64,000 bases of DNA, taken from NCBI RefSeq assembly GCF_900103445.1, contig NZ_FNHS01000001.1, forward strand, positions 1-64,000, written 5' to 3'. Positions 53,670 through 62,517 of this stretch are shown here, piece by piece. Position 1 is the stretch's first letter. Each line of letters opens with the position of its first letter. The stretch comes from Methylobacterium phyllostachyos. GTDB lineage: Bacteria; Pseudomonadota; Alphaproteobacteria; Rhizobiales; Beijerinckiaceae. The notes under the pieces were generated by a model. The model searched no databases. It had not been told where the DNA came from and saw only the letters and a program-made list of their open reading frames with translations. The translations under genes and the position numbers were made by a program.

Positions 53670-54794
53670 ATGCGCCCGCGTCCCGCGTCCAGCCTTCTCC
53701 ACGCTCTCATCAGTGCCTTGCTGCTCGTCGCCCTGGCGAGCCCGGCCCTCGCCCTGTCGCGGGTCAAGGACCTCGCCTCCATCGAGGGCGTGCGCCAGAA
53801 CCAGCTGGTGGGTTACGGCATCGTCGTTGGCCTCAATGGCACCGGCGACACGCTGAACAACATCCCGTTCACCAAGCAATCCCTCCAGGCGATGCTGGAG
53901 CGGCTCGGCGTCAACACCCGGGGCGCAACGATGCGGACGCAGAACCTCGCCGCCGTGATGGTAACGGCGAGCCTGCCGCCCTTCGCTGCCCAGGGCACCC
54001 GGATCGACGTGACAGTCTCCTCGCTCGGTGACGCCAAGTCCCTCCAGGGCGGCACCCTGCTGGTGACCCCGCTCCTCGGCGCCGACGGGGAGGTCTACGC
54101 CCTGGCACAGGGCTCGGTGGCGATCGCGGGCTTCGCCGCTGAGGGCGCCGCCGCCAAGATCACCCGGGGCGTGCCGACCAACGGGCGCATCTCCAACGGC
54201 GCCAATATCGAGCGCGAGATCGCCTTCAAGCTGAATGACGCCAAGTCCCTGCGCCTGTCCCTGCGCAACCCGGACTTCACCACGTCGAAGCGCATCGCGG
54301 CGGCGATCAACGACTTCATGGGCGCCGACACGGCCGAGCCCACGGACCCCGCCACCGTCACGATCCAGATCCCGGCCCGCTACAACGGCAACATGATCCG
54401 GCTGATCACCGAAGTTGAACAACTCAAGGTTGAGCCCGACCAGACCGCCCGGGTCATCGTCGACGAGCGCTCGGGCATCATCGTGATGGGCCGGGATGTG
54501 CACGTCTCCACGGTGGCGATCGCACAGGGCAACCTGACCATCACGATCACCGAGCAGCCGCAGGTCAGCCAGCCGGCCCCGCTGTCCAACGGCCGGACCG
54601 TCGTGGCGCCGCGCACCGGCGTGAAGGTCGATACCGGCGAGGGCAACAAGCTGGCCCTGGTCAAGGAGGGCGTGAGTCTGCGCGAGCTGGTCGATGGCCT
54701 CAACGCCCTCGGCGTCGGGCCCCGCGACCTGATCTCGATCCTGCAGGCGATCAAGGCGGCCGGCGCCCTGCAGGCCGAAATCGAGTTGATGTAA
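53670..54794 (+). CDS. flgI: Flagellar P-ring protein FlgI
   Basis: 374 residues with a signal peptide (ISALLLVALASPALALS, cleavage near 29), then the typical FlgI start RVKDLASIEGVRQNQLVGYGIVVGLNGTGD. It has GVNTRGATMRTQNLAAVMVTA and the C-terminal EGVSLRELVDGLNALGVGPRDLISILQAIKAAGALQAEIELM. It builds the periplasmic P ring around the rod. Start ATG 53670 leads straight into the signal peptide. The FlgJ-like gene is 25 bases downstream. Confidence 0.97.
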   Translation: MRPRPASSLLHALISALLLVALASPALALSRVKDLASIEGVRQNQLVGYGIVVGLNGTGDTLNNIPFTKQSLQAMLERLGVNTRGATMRTQNLAAVMVTASLPPFAAQGTRIDVTVSSLGDAKSLQGGTLLVTPLLGADGEVYALAQGSVAIAGFAAEGAAAKITRGVPTNGRISNGANIEREIAFKLNDAKSLRLSLRNPDFTTSKRIAAAINDFMGADTAEPTDPATVTIQIPARYNGNMIRLITEVEQLKVEPDQTARVIVDERSGIIVMGRDVHVSTVAIAQGNLTITITEQPQVSQPAPLSNGRTVVAPRTGVKVDTGEGNKLALVKEGVSLRELVDGLNALGVGPRDLISILQAIKAAGALQAEIELM

Positions 54795-54819
54795 CAAAAA
54801 CCTAGGGAAGCGCGCGACC

Positions 54820-55161
54820 ATGCAGGGCATCACCACCGCGACCAACGTCGCCGCCAGCCTCGGCACCGCAGCGGACGGCCTGATCGGCTCCGCCAGCAAG
54901 GCCAAGGCCTGGAAGACGGCCACCGAGTTCGAATCGATGTTCCTCGAATCCAGCCTCGACCGGCTGACCCAGTCCGAGGGGACCGACGGTCCGCTCGGCG
55001 AGAACGGCACGGGCGGCGGTATCTACCGTTCGATGCTGACCAAGGAATATGCGGGACAGATCGTGAAGAGCGGCGGCGTCGGCATCGCGGATTCGATCTT
55101 CCGTGAGATCATGAAGATGCAGGGTGCGACTAACAATGGAGCGGGCCATGCACAAGGCTGA
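54820..55161 (+). CDS. flgJ: Rod-binding protein FlgJ (CheL-type, short form)
   Basis: 113 residues containing the rod-binding domain: AKAWKTATEFESMFLESSLDRLTQSEG, then GGIYRSMLTKEYAGQIVKSGGVGIADSIFREIMKMQG. It lacks the C-terminal muramidase domain of enterobacterial FlgJ, as is normal in alphaproteobacteria (called CheL in Caulobacter). It is thought to cap or bind the growing rod. Its 3' end overlaps the next gene. Confidence 0.93.
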   Translation: MQGITTATNVAASLGTAADGLIGSASKAKAWKTATEFESMFLESSLDRLTQSEGTDGPLGENGTGGGIYRSMLTKEYAGQIVKSGGVGIADSIFREIMKMQGATNNGAGHAQG

Positions 55162-55621
55162 GCCGCTGCGCGTCGCCGACCGGATCACTGCGGAGGCGCT
55201 GGTCGCGGGAGTACTCGGGAACATGGCTGCCCTGGAGTCCCTGCTCGCCGAGGAGGCGGACCATGTCCGCGCCGGGCGGCTGCGGGAGGGGATCGCGGTC
55301 TCCGAGCCGAAGGCCGCGCTGGCCGCCGCCTACATGCAGGGGCTGGAGGTCGCCAAGGCGAACGCCGTGGCGCTGAAGCGCTTTCATCCCGAAGGTGTCG
55401 AGCGGCTGCGGGCGGCGCATCGGCGTTTCACCGCCGCCGTGGAGGCGAACCAGACAGTGCTGGCCAGCGCCCGAACCGTTTCGGAGGGGCTGATCAAGTC
55501 CCTCGCCGAGGAGATCGGGCGGGCGCAGATGCCGTCGGGCTACGGAAAGCAGGCCCCGGCGCCCTCTCCATACGGACGCGGCGTGCGCAGCGGGCCTCTG
55601 ATCCTGTCGCGGAACCTGTAG
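55136..55621 (+). CDS. FlgN-like flagellar protein
   Basis: 161 residues starting MERAMHKAEPLRVADRITAEALVAG (ATG 55136; a second ATG at 55148), mostly long helices (AALESLLAEEADHVRAGRL; GVERLRAAHRRFTAAVEANQTVLASARTVSEGLIKSLAEEI). The position after flgI-flgJ with a 26-base overlap and the helical pattern fit FlgN-type export chaperones of hook-associated proteins. Sequence conservation is low, so this is a moderate call. Confidence 0.65.
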   Translation: MERAMHKAEPLRVADRITAEALVAGVLGNMAALESLLAEEADHVRAGRLREGIAVSEPKAALAAAYMQGLEVAKANAVALKRFHPEGVERLRAAHRRFTAAVEANQTVLASARTVSEGLIKSLAEEIGRAQMPSGYGKQAPAPSPYGRGVRSGPLILSRNL

Positions 55622-55627
55622 CGGGTC

Positions 55628-55948
55628 TCAGCGGCGGCCGTTGCCGATTCGAACGTAGGTCCGCACCTCGCCGAGATCGGTGTCGGTGCGGTTGTCGATG
55701 GCGAGCCGGCCGGCGACGAGCGGAGCCGTCGCGGCGCCGTGCCCGGCGCGCACATCCATGCCCGCCGCGACGCGGCCCGATACGCGGACGCAGCTCTCGC
55801 TGCCCGGCAGGCGGACGAAGCCCTGACCCTTGGACGGACACGGCACTGCGCCGGGGGTGACCGGCGCCTTTGGAAGATCACCGGCCATCGCAGGGCTCAG
55901 GGCGACCACGGCCGCAACGGCGATGAGCGGCAGGACTCGCCCGCCCAT
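55628..55948 (-). CDS. Small exported protein with porin-like N-terminus
   Basis: 106 residues. A signal peptide (MGGRVLPLIAVAAVVALSPA) and mature start GDLPKAPV are followed by PCPSKGQGFVRLPGSESCVRVSGRVAAGMDV, which resembles the first strands of alphaproteobacterial porins (pattern C-x-GxGFxRIPGxxxCxRVxG). It then stops after about 70 mature residues, so it is either a truncated porin or a small single-repeat protein. Its start is 1 base past the stop of the preceding 86-residue gene, suggesting coupling. Confidence 0.6.
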   Translation of the reverse strand: MGGRVLPLIAVAAVVALSPAMAGDLPKAPVTPGAVPCPSKGQGFVRLPGSESCVRVSGRVAAGMDVRAGHGAATAPLVAGRLAIDNRTDTDLGEVRTYVRIGNGRR

Positions 55949-55949
55949 C

Positions 55950-56210
55950 TCAGGCAGCCTGGCGCGACAGGTGCCGGTGCAGCAGATCGATGTAGCCCTC
56001 GACCTCGCTGATGAAGGCGTCGAACTCCGGGGCCTGAAAGCGCAGGCGGGCCAGATCGCGCAGCAGGATATCCAGGGCGATGCCGCGATCCTCCATCCGC
56101 GTGTAGCCGGTGAGGTATGTGTCGATCGCCTGCTCGGCCAGGACGATTGCGCCGATCCGCGGTGTGCTGCCGAGACGGCGGACGAACTCGACGGGTTCGG
56201 ACAGCGACAT
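55950..56210 (-). CDS. Small protein of unknown function in flagellar block
   Basis: 86 residues: MSLSEPVEFVRRLGSTPRIGAIVLAEQAIDTYLTGYTRMEDRGIALDILLRDLARLRF..., ending with a helix LHRHLSRQAA. It is predicted helical and acidic, without membrane segment. I do not recognise it. It lies between flgL and the porin-like gene on the same strand, 147 bases after flgL, so it may belong to the hook-filament operon. Confidence 0.6.
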   Translation of the reverse strand: MSLSEPVEFVRRLGSTPRIGAIVLAEQAIDTYLTGYTRMEDRGIALDILLRDLARLRFQAPEFDAFISEVEGYIDLLHRHLSRQAA

Positions 56211-56357
56211 GCAGACCTCTCCTCAGGATGAACGGCGGCGCCTCCGCTTGCCGACGGTTCACTGCGGGAAAGCGGCAGCACTATGGTCGCCACCATCGAT
56301 TAAGATTCGGCTCACCACAACAAGGCGTGATCTGTTTCAGGCAAGCCCGAGCCGGGC

Positions 56358-57923
56358 TCAGCTGATGTAGTTGACCAGCGAGAGCTTCGAGAGCGTCGCG
56401 GTGATCTGATAGCTGGCCTGCAGCCGGTTCTGGACGTCGAGGAGCTTGGCGATGACTTCCTCGGTGGGCGCCTGCTCGATCCCGTCCAGGGTGTTCTGAA
56501 CGGTGTTCTGCGTGGCCGTGTTGGTGGTGCTGGCGCTGGAGAGACGTGCGGACGCGAGCGAGAGCTGTGTGACCGTGTCTTGGACGCTGGGGTTCGTCGT
56601 ATCGGCGGAGGACAGCAACGCCCCCGCCTGATCGACCACCGCCTGGTAGGTGGCGGTGGTGCTGTTGTCGCTCGTCGTGGGCAGGGCGTAGGCCATCGTG
56701 GCGAGGCCGGCCAGGACGTTCCGGATCGCGCCGTCATTGGCCCGCGCGCCCGTACCGACCTTGGCGCTCGCGCCGATCTGGACGGACTGGGTATCGATCG
56801 CGGAGGTACCGGAATCCTCACCCTGGTACCACAGCACCGTGTTGGCCTTCGTTCCAGGCACGTAGACGGGGTTGCCGGTCGAATCCGTTCCGACGCGCTG
56901 GGGGATGACTCCGCCATTCGCCGACCCGGAGAAGAAGTTCTTCGCGGCGACCGCCGCGGAATTGACCGCCAGGGTACTGCCCGCGGCTGCCGTGAGGACG
57001 CCCTGGAGGGCCGTATTGAGGTTGGTGGCGGTGGCCGTGGTGTCGGCACCGATCGCGAAGGTCGCACCGGAGCTCGACGACGTCGACGCGGTGGTTCCGG
57101 AGACGGCGGTGAGCGTGAGCATCGTCGACGTGCCGTCGTGCATCTTCAGCGTGACCGTGACGCTGTCGCCCACGGCAGGCTGGCTATTCACGCCGATGGT
57201 CATCGTGCCGGCGGCGGTGGGCGTGCCAGCAACGGTGTCCGCCGAGATTGCCGAGGTCGTCGAGGAGGATCCGCCCAGGATGAAGCCGAAGCTCGCCCGG
57301 GTCGCGGGATCCGCTTCCTCCTTCACCTTGATCGAGGTGGCCGTGGGGGTGGTGGTACTCAGCCGGCCCGAGCCCGATCCGAGATCCGCCGCGGTCTGCT
57401 CCTCGATCAGCTGCGTCAGGCCCGCCTTCGGCGTCCCATCGCTGTTGGTCGTGCCGTTCAGGATCGTGTCGGCGTCGAGGACCGGCTGCGTGCTGGCATC
57501 GCTGCCCCCGAACAGGTAATTGCCCGCCGCCGACTGGTTGAGCGTATCGAGCACCGTCTGCAGGTTGCCGAGGGCGATCGAGCGGCCCGCGACCGAGCTG
57601 GTCGCCACGCTCTGCAGGCCGTTGTCCAGCGTCTGGCGGGCGCTCGTCCCGAGGCTCGCGACCTGGGTCAGGCTGGTGACCGCGAGGCTGGTCCGCGTCT
57701 GGCCGGCCGTGATGGCGGCGGCGTAGCCCCCGAGCGCGCTCAGCGTGGCCTGGGCGCTGAGTGCCGTAGACCGCCCGGCGCCGAGACCGCCATAGGTCTG
57801 GGATACCTGCCCGCTGGAAACCTGGTTGGACAGGTCGTTGAGCTGGTTCTTCAGCGTCGTGAGCTGCGCGGCGTTCCGGGTCGTCAGATAGGAGCCGGCC
57901 GCGAAGGGCGTGATCGTCGTCAT
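56358..57923 (-). CDS. flgL: Flagellar hook-associated protein FlgL
   Basis: 521 residues. The N-terminal flagellin-like coiled region (NQLNDLSNQVSSGQVSQTYGGLGAGRSTALSAQATLSAL) and C-terminal helix (TEEVIAKLLDVQNRLQASYQITATLSKLSLVNYIS) form the D0/D1 core of the hook-filament junction protein. The middle is a Ser/Thr/Ala-rich variable domain. It follows flgK with 2 bases between the genes, as expected for HAP3. Confidence 0.93.
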   Translation of the reverse strand: MTTITPFAAGSYLTTRNAAQLTTLKNQLNDLSNQVSSGQVSQTYGGLGAGRSTALSAQATLSALGGYAAAITAGQTRTSLAVTSLTQVASLGTSARQTLDNGLQSVATSSVAGRSIALGNLQTVLDTLNQSAAGNYLFGGSDASTQPVLDADTILNGTTNSDGTPKAGLTQLIEEQTAADLGSGSGRLSTTTPTATSIKVKEEADPATRASFGFILGGSSSTTSAISADTVAGTPTAAGTMTIGVNSQPAVGDSVTVTLKMHDGTSTMLTLTAVSGTTASTSSSSGATFAIGADTTATATNLNTALQGVLTAAAGSTLAVNSAAVAAKNFFSGSANGGVIPQRVGTDSTGNPVYVPGTKANTVLWYQGEDSGTSAIDTQSVQIGASAKVGTGARANDGAIRNVLAGLATMAYALPTTSDNSTTATYQAVVDQAGALLSSADTTNPSVQDTVTQLSLASARLSSASTTNTATQNTVQNTLDGIEQAPTEEVIAKLLDVQNRLQASYQITATLSKLSLVNYIS

Positions 57924-57925
57924 GA

Positions 57926-59779
57926 TCAGATCTGCAGCAGCTGGTTGAGCATGTCGCGGGCCGCCGTCAGCACCCGGGCGTTGGCGCCGTAGGCGGTCTG
58001 CAAGGCGATCAGGTTGGACATTTCCTGATCGATATTGACGCCGGCCCCGGCGGCGAACCGGCTCTGCGCTGTGGCGAGCGCAGTCTGCTGCGTGCCGTCG
58101 AGCGCCGTGGCGTTCGAGGACGCGGCGCCCTGGGCCGAGATGATGTCCTGCGCGAAGCCCGCGACGGTGGCTTGGTAGGGCGCCGAGATGCCGCCGATGC
58201 CGCTGGACGACGAGAAGGTCTGCTGCGTGGAGGTCAACGCCGCGTAGAGCTGCTGTGCGCGCGTCCCGGAGGCGTTGGTGTTCGTGGCGCTGGTCGAGCT
58301 GGCCGCGGCCGAGAGCGCCGCCGTATCGCCGGACAGGTTGGTGTTGACCGCGATTCGCTGCGCGAACCCGGTGAGCTGCGAGCCGCCGTCGAAGGTGCCG
58401 GTGTAGAGCTTGTTGTTCGTGCCGTCGACGAACAGGGCGAGCGACGGGTTGCCGGCGTAGAGGTCGCTGGCGGAAGCGACCGTGACGTTGGCGGTAGCGC
58501 CCGTCGCCTTGGTCTGGCTCCCGGCCGTCGGCGCGATCGAGACCGCGCTGCCGCTCATCGTGGCGGTCAACCCCACACCGAGATTGCCGAGCGCCGCGTT
58601 GATCGTGTCGGCGAACGTCTCGGGCGCGGTGGGGAGCTTGAAGGTCTGAACCAGGGCGGTCGAATCGTTCGTCTGGCTCGCCGGGACCGACGTGGCAGCG
58701 GCGCTGGACGCAATCAAGATGACGTTGCGCGTCGTGTTGCCCACGGTCACCGGGATGGTGATCGTGTTGCCCGCCTTCATCCCGGTCGGGTCGATCGTCG
58801 CCGTCGTCCCGTCCGAGGTGCCGGTGACCTGCTTGTCGGTCAGCGAACTCGAAAGACCCGCGGCGAGGTCGTCGAGCTGGCGCTGGGCCTGCGGCAAGGT
58901 CTGGTCGCGCAGTTCGAGCTGGGCCGCGAGGCTGCCGGAGCGCAGCACCCCGGGCTCGCCGAGGTCGATCTTGCCGCCGCCCGGCAACGTCGCCGTGATC
59001 GTGCCGACGGAGCGCGGCGTTGACGTGAGGGACGAATTCGCACTGAGCGTGCCGCGCCCATCAAAGCTCAGGGTCGCCGCGTTGCCACGATCAACCAGGG
59101 TCGCGCCCGACTGGGTGAGGACGGTGACCGTCCCATCGCTCTGCGTCGTCGTCTTGACGTCCATGTAGCTCGACAGGCCGTTGATCGCCTGGTCGCGCTG
59201 GTCCTGCAGGTCGGCGAGCGATGTGCCGTCCGTGGTGTTCTGGATCTTGGTGTTGAGGTTGGCGATGCTCGACAGCAGCGCGCTGGCCGAGCCCGTGTCG
59301 GTGCCGAGCTGCTGTTCGATCCCGGTGCGCAGGGTCTGCACCGTGTTGGCGGCGCTGTTGATCTGGCTGGCCAGGGCCGAGGCGTTGCTCAGCACCGTCG
59401 TCCGGGCGGCCGCGGAGATCGGGTTGGCGGAGAGCTGCTGCAGCGACTGCGTGAAGGTGTTCAGCGTGCCGTCGAGCGCCGTCGAGCTGCCCGGCGTGCC
59501 GTAGAGGGCATCGAGCTGGGAGATGATCCCGGCTTTGGTGCTGGTGTAGGCGGCTCCCGAGGTCTCCAAGCGGAGCTGGTTCAGGGCGGCCGCGTCGAAG
59601 CTGCGGGTAACCGTGCCGGCCGCGACGCCCAGATTGTTGATCCCGGTGGCGACCGGGGTCAGCGTCCGCTTGACGTATCCGGCCGTGCCGGCGTTGGCGA
59701 CGTTCTGCGAGACAACGTTGATCGCCGCCTGCGTGGCGGCGAGACCGGCGGTCGCATTGGAGAGCGCGTTCAGCGACAC
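57926..59779 (-). CDS. flgK: Flagellar hook-associated protein FlgK
   Basis: 617 residues. The N-terminus MSLNALSNATAGLAATQAAINVVSQNVANAGTAGYVKR and C-terminus (SRFAAGAGVNIDQEMSNLIALQTAYGANARVLTAARDMLNQLLQI) are the conserved FlgK ends that pair in the hook junction. The centre (DQRDQAINGLSSYMDV onward) is variable. Located between flgE and flgL on the same strand, in the standard order. Confidence 0.96.
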   Translation of the reverse strand: MSLNALSNATAGLAATQAAINVVSQNVANAGTAGYVKRTLTPVATGINNLGVAAGTVTRSFDAAALNQLRLETSGAAYTSTKAGIISQLDALYGTPGSSTALDGTLNTFTQSLQQLSANPISAAARTTVLSNASALASQINSAANTVQTLRTGIEQQLGTDTGSASALLSSIANLNTKIQNTTDGTSLADLQDQRDQAINGLSSYMDVKTTTQSDGTVTVLTQSGATLVDRGNAATLSFDGRGTLSANSSLTSTPRSVGTITATLPGGGKIDLGEPGVLRSGSLAAQLELRDQTLPQAQRQLDDLAAGLSSSLTDKQVTGTSDGTTATIDPTGMKAGNTITIPVTVGNTTRNVILIASSAAATSVPASQTNDSTALVQTFKLPTAPETFADTINAALGNLGVGLTATMSGSAVSIAPTAGSQTKATGATANVTVASASDLYAGNPSLALFVDGTNNKLYTGTFDGGSQLTGFAQRIAVNTNLSGDTAALSAAASSTSATNTNASGTRAQQLYAALTSTQQTFSSSSGIGGISAPYQATVAGFAQDIISAQGAASSNATALDGTQQTALATAQSRFAAGAGVNIDQEMSNLIALQTAYGANARVLTAARDMLNQLLQI

Positions 59780-59813
59780 CTGTGAGCCTCCTCGGCGACC
59801 CCCTCGAAATCAG

Positions 59814-61103
59814 CTACCGGATCACGTTGAGCAGATCGGACATCATCGTCTGGGCTGTCGACATGACGCGCGTATTCGCAGAGTAGGCCTGCTGGGTTAC
59901 GATCATCTTAGAGAACTCGGTCGCAATGTCGGTATTGGATTGCTCGAGGCTGGCACCCGTGATGGTGCTGCCGTTGAGGCCCGCCTGCGGGGGCCCGGAA
60001 TCAGCCGTCTGCAGGTAGTTGCCGTTGGTATCGGCCTTGAGCCCGTCGGGATTGGCAAATTGGGCGATCCCGACATTGGCGAGCGCCTTCACGGCCCCGT
60101 TCGAGAAGGTGCCGTTGATCTTGCCGTCGGTACCGACCGCGACGCTCGTCAGCGTGCCGGAGGTGCTGCCGTCCTGGCTCAGCGTGTTGGTGGTCGCGGC
60201 GCCGCTTGCGTCGGCGTATTGGGTCAGGCCGCCGGAGAGATCCAGCGTCAGACTCGGGAAGGTGTAGCCGGAGAATGTATCACCGCTCAGATCGACGGTG
60301 ATCTGATTCGGATCGCTCGTTGTGCTGGTCGGAGTTGTCAGCTTGCCCGTCGAATCGAATGCAAACGTCGGGGTCTTCACATCCGCCCAGGTCGGGTTGC
60401 CCGTCGTCGCATCGGTCCCATCCTGGTAGGATAGTTTCCACGTCGAACCCGTCGTGGTGCTCGTGAGCTGGGTCCAGCGCATGTTGATCGTGACCGGCGC
60501 CCCAGACGACGTGTAGGCCGTGAGCGACGGGCCGGCGATGCTGCCGGCCGGCTGCGCCGAAGCGCTCGTCGAGGGCGTCGCCGGCAGGTTGGCCGCGTAG
60601 GTGATCGTGGTGGTCGGCTGCGCCGGGAGGGTCGGATTCCCGATGACGATCGGGCCCGTGGATTTGACCTGCCCCGTGGTCGGATCGAGGTTGGTCCCGA
60701 TGAGGTAGCCGCCGGCTCCGTTCATCAGGTAGCCGTCCGCGGTCGGCGCGAAGTCGCCCCGGCGGGTATAGGCGTTCGTGCCGGTGAAGGTCGGGCTGCC
60801 ACTGGCGTCACCGGTCTTCTGCACCACCGTGAAGAAGCCGGTGCCGGTGATCGACATGTTGGTCGGCACGCTCGACGAGACGACGTTGCCGGCGATCGTG
60901 TTGGTCAGCTGCGACTGAGCCAGGACCGAACCGGCGACCTCGCGCTTGGGTGTCGTCTCAGTCATCAGATCGACGAAGCTGGTGTCGACCCGCTTGTAGC
61001 CGGTGGTCTGCGAGTTCGCGATGTTCCCGGAGATGTTGCTGATGGCGTAGGACTGCGCCTGCAATCCGGAGACCGAGGTCTGCAGGGCGGAAAAAAGATC
61101 CAT
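59814..61103 (-). CDS. flgE: Flagellar hook protein FlgE
   Basis: 429 residues. N-terminus MDLFSALQTSVSGLQAQSYAISNISGNIANSQTTGYKRVDTSFVDLM and C-terminus GSTITGASLEQSNTDIATEFSKMIVTQQAYSANTRVMSTAQTMMSDLLNVIR are the conserved hook ends; the central domain carries the hook-protein segment TGTNAYTRRGDFAPTADGYL. It is the first gene of flgE-flgK-flgL. The 300 bases upstream (61104-61403) contain no gene; I could not find a convincing sigma-54 promoter there. Confidence 0.96.
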   Translation of the reverse strand: MDLFSALQTSVSGLQAQSYAISNISGNIANSQTTGYKRVDTSFVDLMTETTPKREVAGSVLAQSQLTNTIAGNVVSSSVPTNMSITGTGFFTVVQKTGDASGSPTFTGTNAYTRRGDFAPTADGYLMNGAGGYLIGTNLDPTTGQVKSTGPIVIGNPTLPAQPTTTITYAANLPATPSTSASAQPAGSIAGPSLTAYTSSGAPVTINMRWTQLTSTTTGSTWKLSYQDGTDATTGNPTWADVKTPTFAFDSTGKLTTPTSTTSDPNQITVDLSGDTFSGYTFPSLTLDLSGGLTQYADASGAATTNTLSQDGSTSGTLTSVAVGTDGKINGTFSNGAVKALANVGIAQFANPDGLKADTNGNYLQTADSGPPQAGLNGSTITGASLEQSNTDIATEFSKMIVTQQAYSANTRVMSTAQTMMSDLLNVIR

Positions 61104-61403
61104 GGCGAGCGATCCCGATACGCGCCGTCACGGCCCGCAGGTCCTGTCGGCCGCAACCGCCGTGCCAGCGCCAAGCCCTTGAAAAGACTGACTCTGGCCT
61201 GCCTCGACCCGGCAGGCTTGGCAGCCTGATCGTCCGTCAGTCGGCAAATTCTGCCCGGGGTGGTCTCCCCGCCCGCCGCAGCCAGTCGCTCGCGTTTACG
61301 CCACGTTATCCGGCCGCATGCGAAGCTCGGGTCGGGCTAGGATCGGGGGCGGCGCGTCCTGGCCGGAAGCGCCGGACCGATCGGGATTTCGGATCACGGG
61401 ATC

Positions 61404-61871
61404 ATGCGGGCGAAACGGACGAGCCTCGTCCACATCATCTACTTCTCACGCCTGAACCTGTCGTCGGACCCGGGCAAGCGATCCGAGCAGATCGGCGAGA
61501 TCGGCCGCATCGCCCAGAAGAAGAACGAGTTCGCGGTGATCACCAGCTTTCTGGTGATCGAGGGCAACTTCGCCTGTCAGGTGATCGAGGGCGAGCGTTC
61601 GTCGGTGCACGAGACCTTCGACCGGGTGAGCGCGGACAGCCGCCACCGGGACGTGCAGATCAGCGAGTGGCGCGAGATCGCCAAGCGCGAGTTCGTCCAC
61701 TCCTTCAAGAGCGCCCAGCGCACGCCCGGCAACGAGACGCTGTTCGCCAAGGCCAACCTGCTGCCGATGCTCCAGCGCGGCACGCCGAAGGCCTCGGCGA
61801 TCCACGGGCTGTGCCTCGCCCTTCAATCCGACACGATGTCCCGCCAGGGCATCGATCATCTCTTCGTCTGA
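61404..61871 (+). CDS. BLUF-domain blue-light photoreceptor
   Basis: 155 residues, essentially one BLUF domain binding FAD. Key residues align with AppA/BlrB: Tyr13 (HIIYFSR), Asn41 (KKNEFAVITSF) and Gln59 (ACQVIEGERSSVHETFDRV); HRDVQISEWREIAKREF follows. All three photocycle residues are present, so it should respond to blue light. A short C-terminal extension (about 100-155) lacks an output domain. The next gene, 8 bases downstream, is a single-domain response regulator. Confidence 0.88.
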   Translation: MRAKRTSLVHIIYFSRLNLSSDPGKRSEQIGEIGRIAQKKNEFAVITSFLVIEGNFACQVIEGERSSVHETFDRVSADSRHRDVQISEWREIAKREFVHSFKSAQRTPGNETLFAKANLLPMLQRGTPKASAIHGLCLALQSDTMSRQGIDHLFV

Positions 61872-61879
61872 GCCGCGCG

Positions 61880-62338
61880 ATGTCTGAGAGCGATTCGAAC
61901 CCGATCCTCATCGTCGACGACCAGGAGAAGCTTCTCCGGCTGATCGTGATGCTGATGACCCGCATCGGCTTTCCGGACGTCGAGGGCGTCACCAGCGCGA
62001 CCGAGGCTCTGGAACGCCTCCGGCAGCGCCGCTACGCCCTCGTGATCTCCGACCTCGACATGGAGCCGATGGACGGGCTCAGCCTGCTGCGCGAGATCCG
62101 TGCCGACGACGCGCTGATGAACACGCCCTTCATGCTGACCGAATCGTCCTTCGATTTCGAGGACATCAACCTCGCCCACCAGGCGGGCGCGGATGCCTTC
62201 ATCCTCAAGCCGTTCGACATGGCGGTGCTGAAGACCAAGCTGAAGCAGGTGCTCAACCGCAAGCCGCGCAAGCGCGAGGCGCCGATGGCGGCGGAATCGA
62301 GCTTGAGCGTGGAATTCCCGATGCTGGGGAAGTTCTGA
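61880..62338 (+). CDS. Single-domain response regulator
   Basis: 152 residues of CheY type: VDD acidic pair near 13-14, phospho-acceptor D58 (LVISDLDMEPMDG), T87 (MLTESS) and K110 (AFILKPFDMAVL). A basic C-terminal extension (NRKPRKREAPMAAESSLSVEF) lacks DNA-binding features. Co-translated after the BLUF gene with an 8-base gap. Its histidine kinase is not here. A role in light- or motility-dependent signalling is inferred from context. Confidence 0.9.
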   Translation: MSESDSNPILIVDDQEKLLRLIVMLMTRIGFPDVEGVTSATEALERLRQRRYALVISDLDMEPMDGLSLLREIRADDALMNTPFMLTESSFDFEDINLAHQAGADAFILKPFDMAVLKTKLKQVLNRKPRKREAPMAAESSLSVEFPMLGKF

Positions 62339-62370
62339 GGGGCGGCTGAACGGCAAGACCTCCCACCCAT

Positions 62371-62490
62371 CACCCTCATCCTGAGGTGCCGCTGCGGAGC
62401 GGAGGCCTCGAAGGAGCCCTCCAGGGATCGCGCGGCTGGCTGGAGCCCTCCTTCGAGGCCCGCTGACGCGGTCACCTCAGGATGAGGGCG
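62371..62490. repeat. Palindromic intergenic repeat of a second type
   Basis: Inverted repeat with arms CACCCTCATCCTGAGGTG (62371-62388) and CACCTCAGGATGAGGGCG (62473-62490), and inner arms GGCCTCGAAGGAGCCCTCCAG / CTGGAGCCCTCCTTCGAGGC. A 120-base hairpin-like element of a kind dispersed in many Rhizobiales genomes, here between the response regulator and prfC. Confidence 0.85.
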
Positions 62491-62517
62491 TGGATTGGAT
62501 CAGTGGTCTTGGACCGC

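Noticed and set aside
61104..61403. Sigma-54-like promoter for flgE
   Set aside because: GGCA...TTGC elements seen on the minus strand have 8 rather than 10 bases between the GG and GC, so the match is not acceptable.
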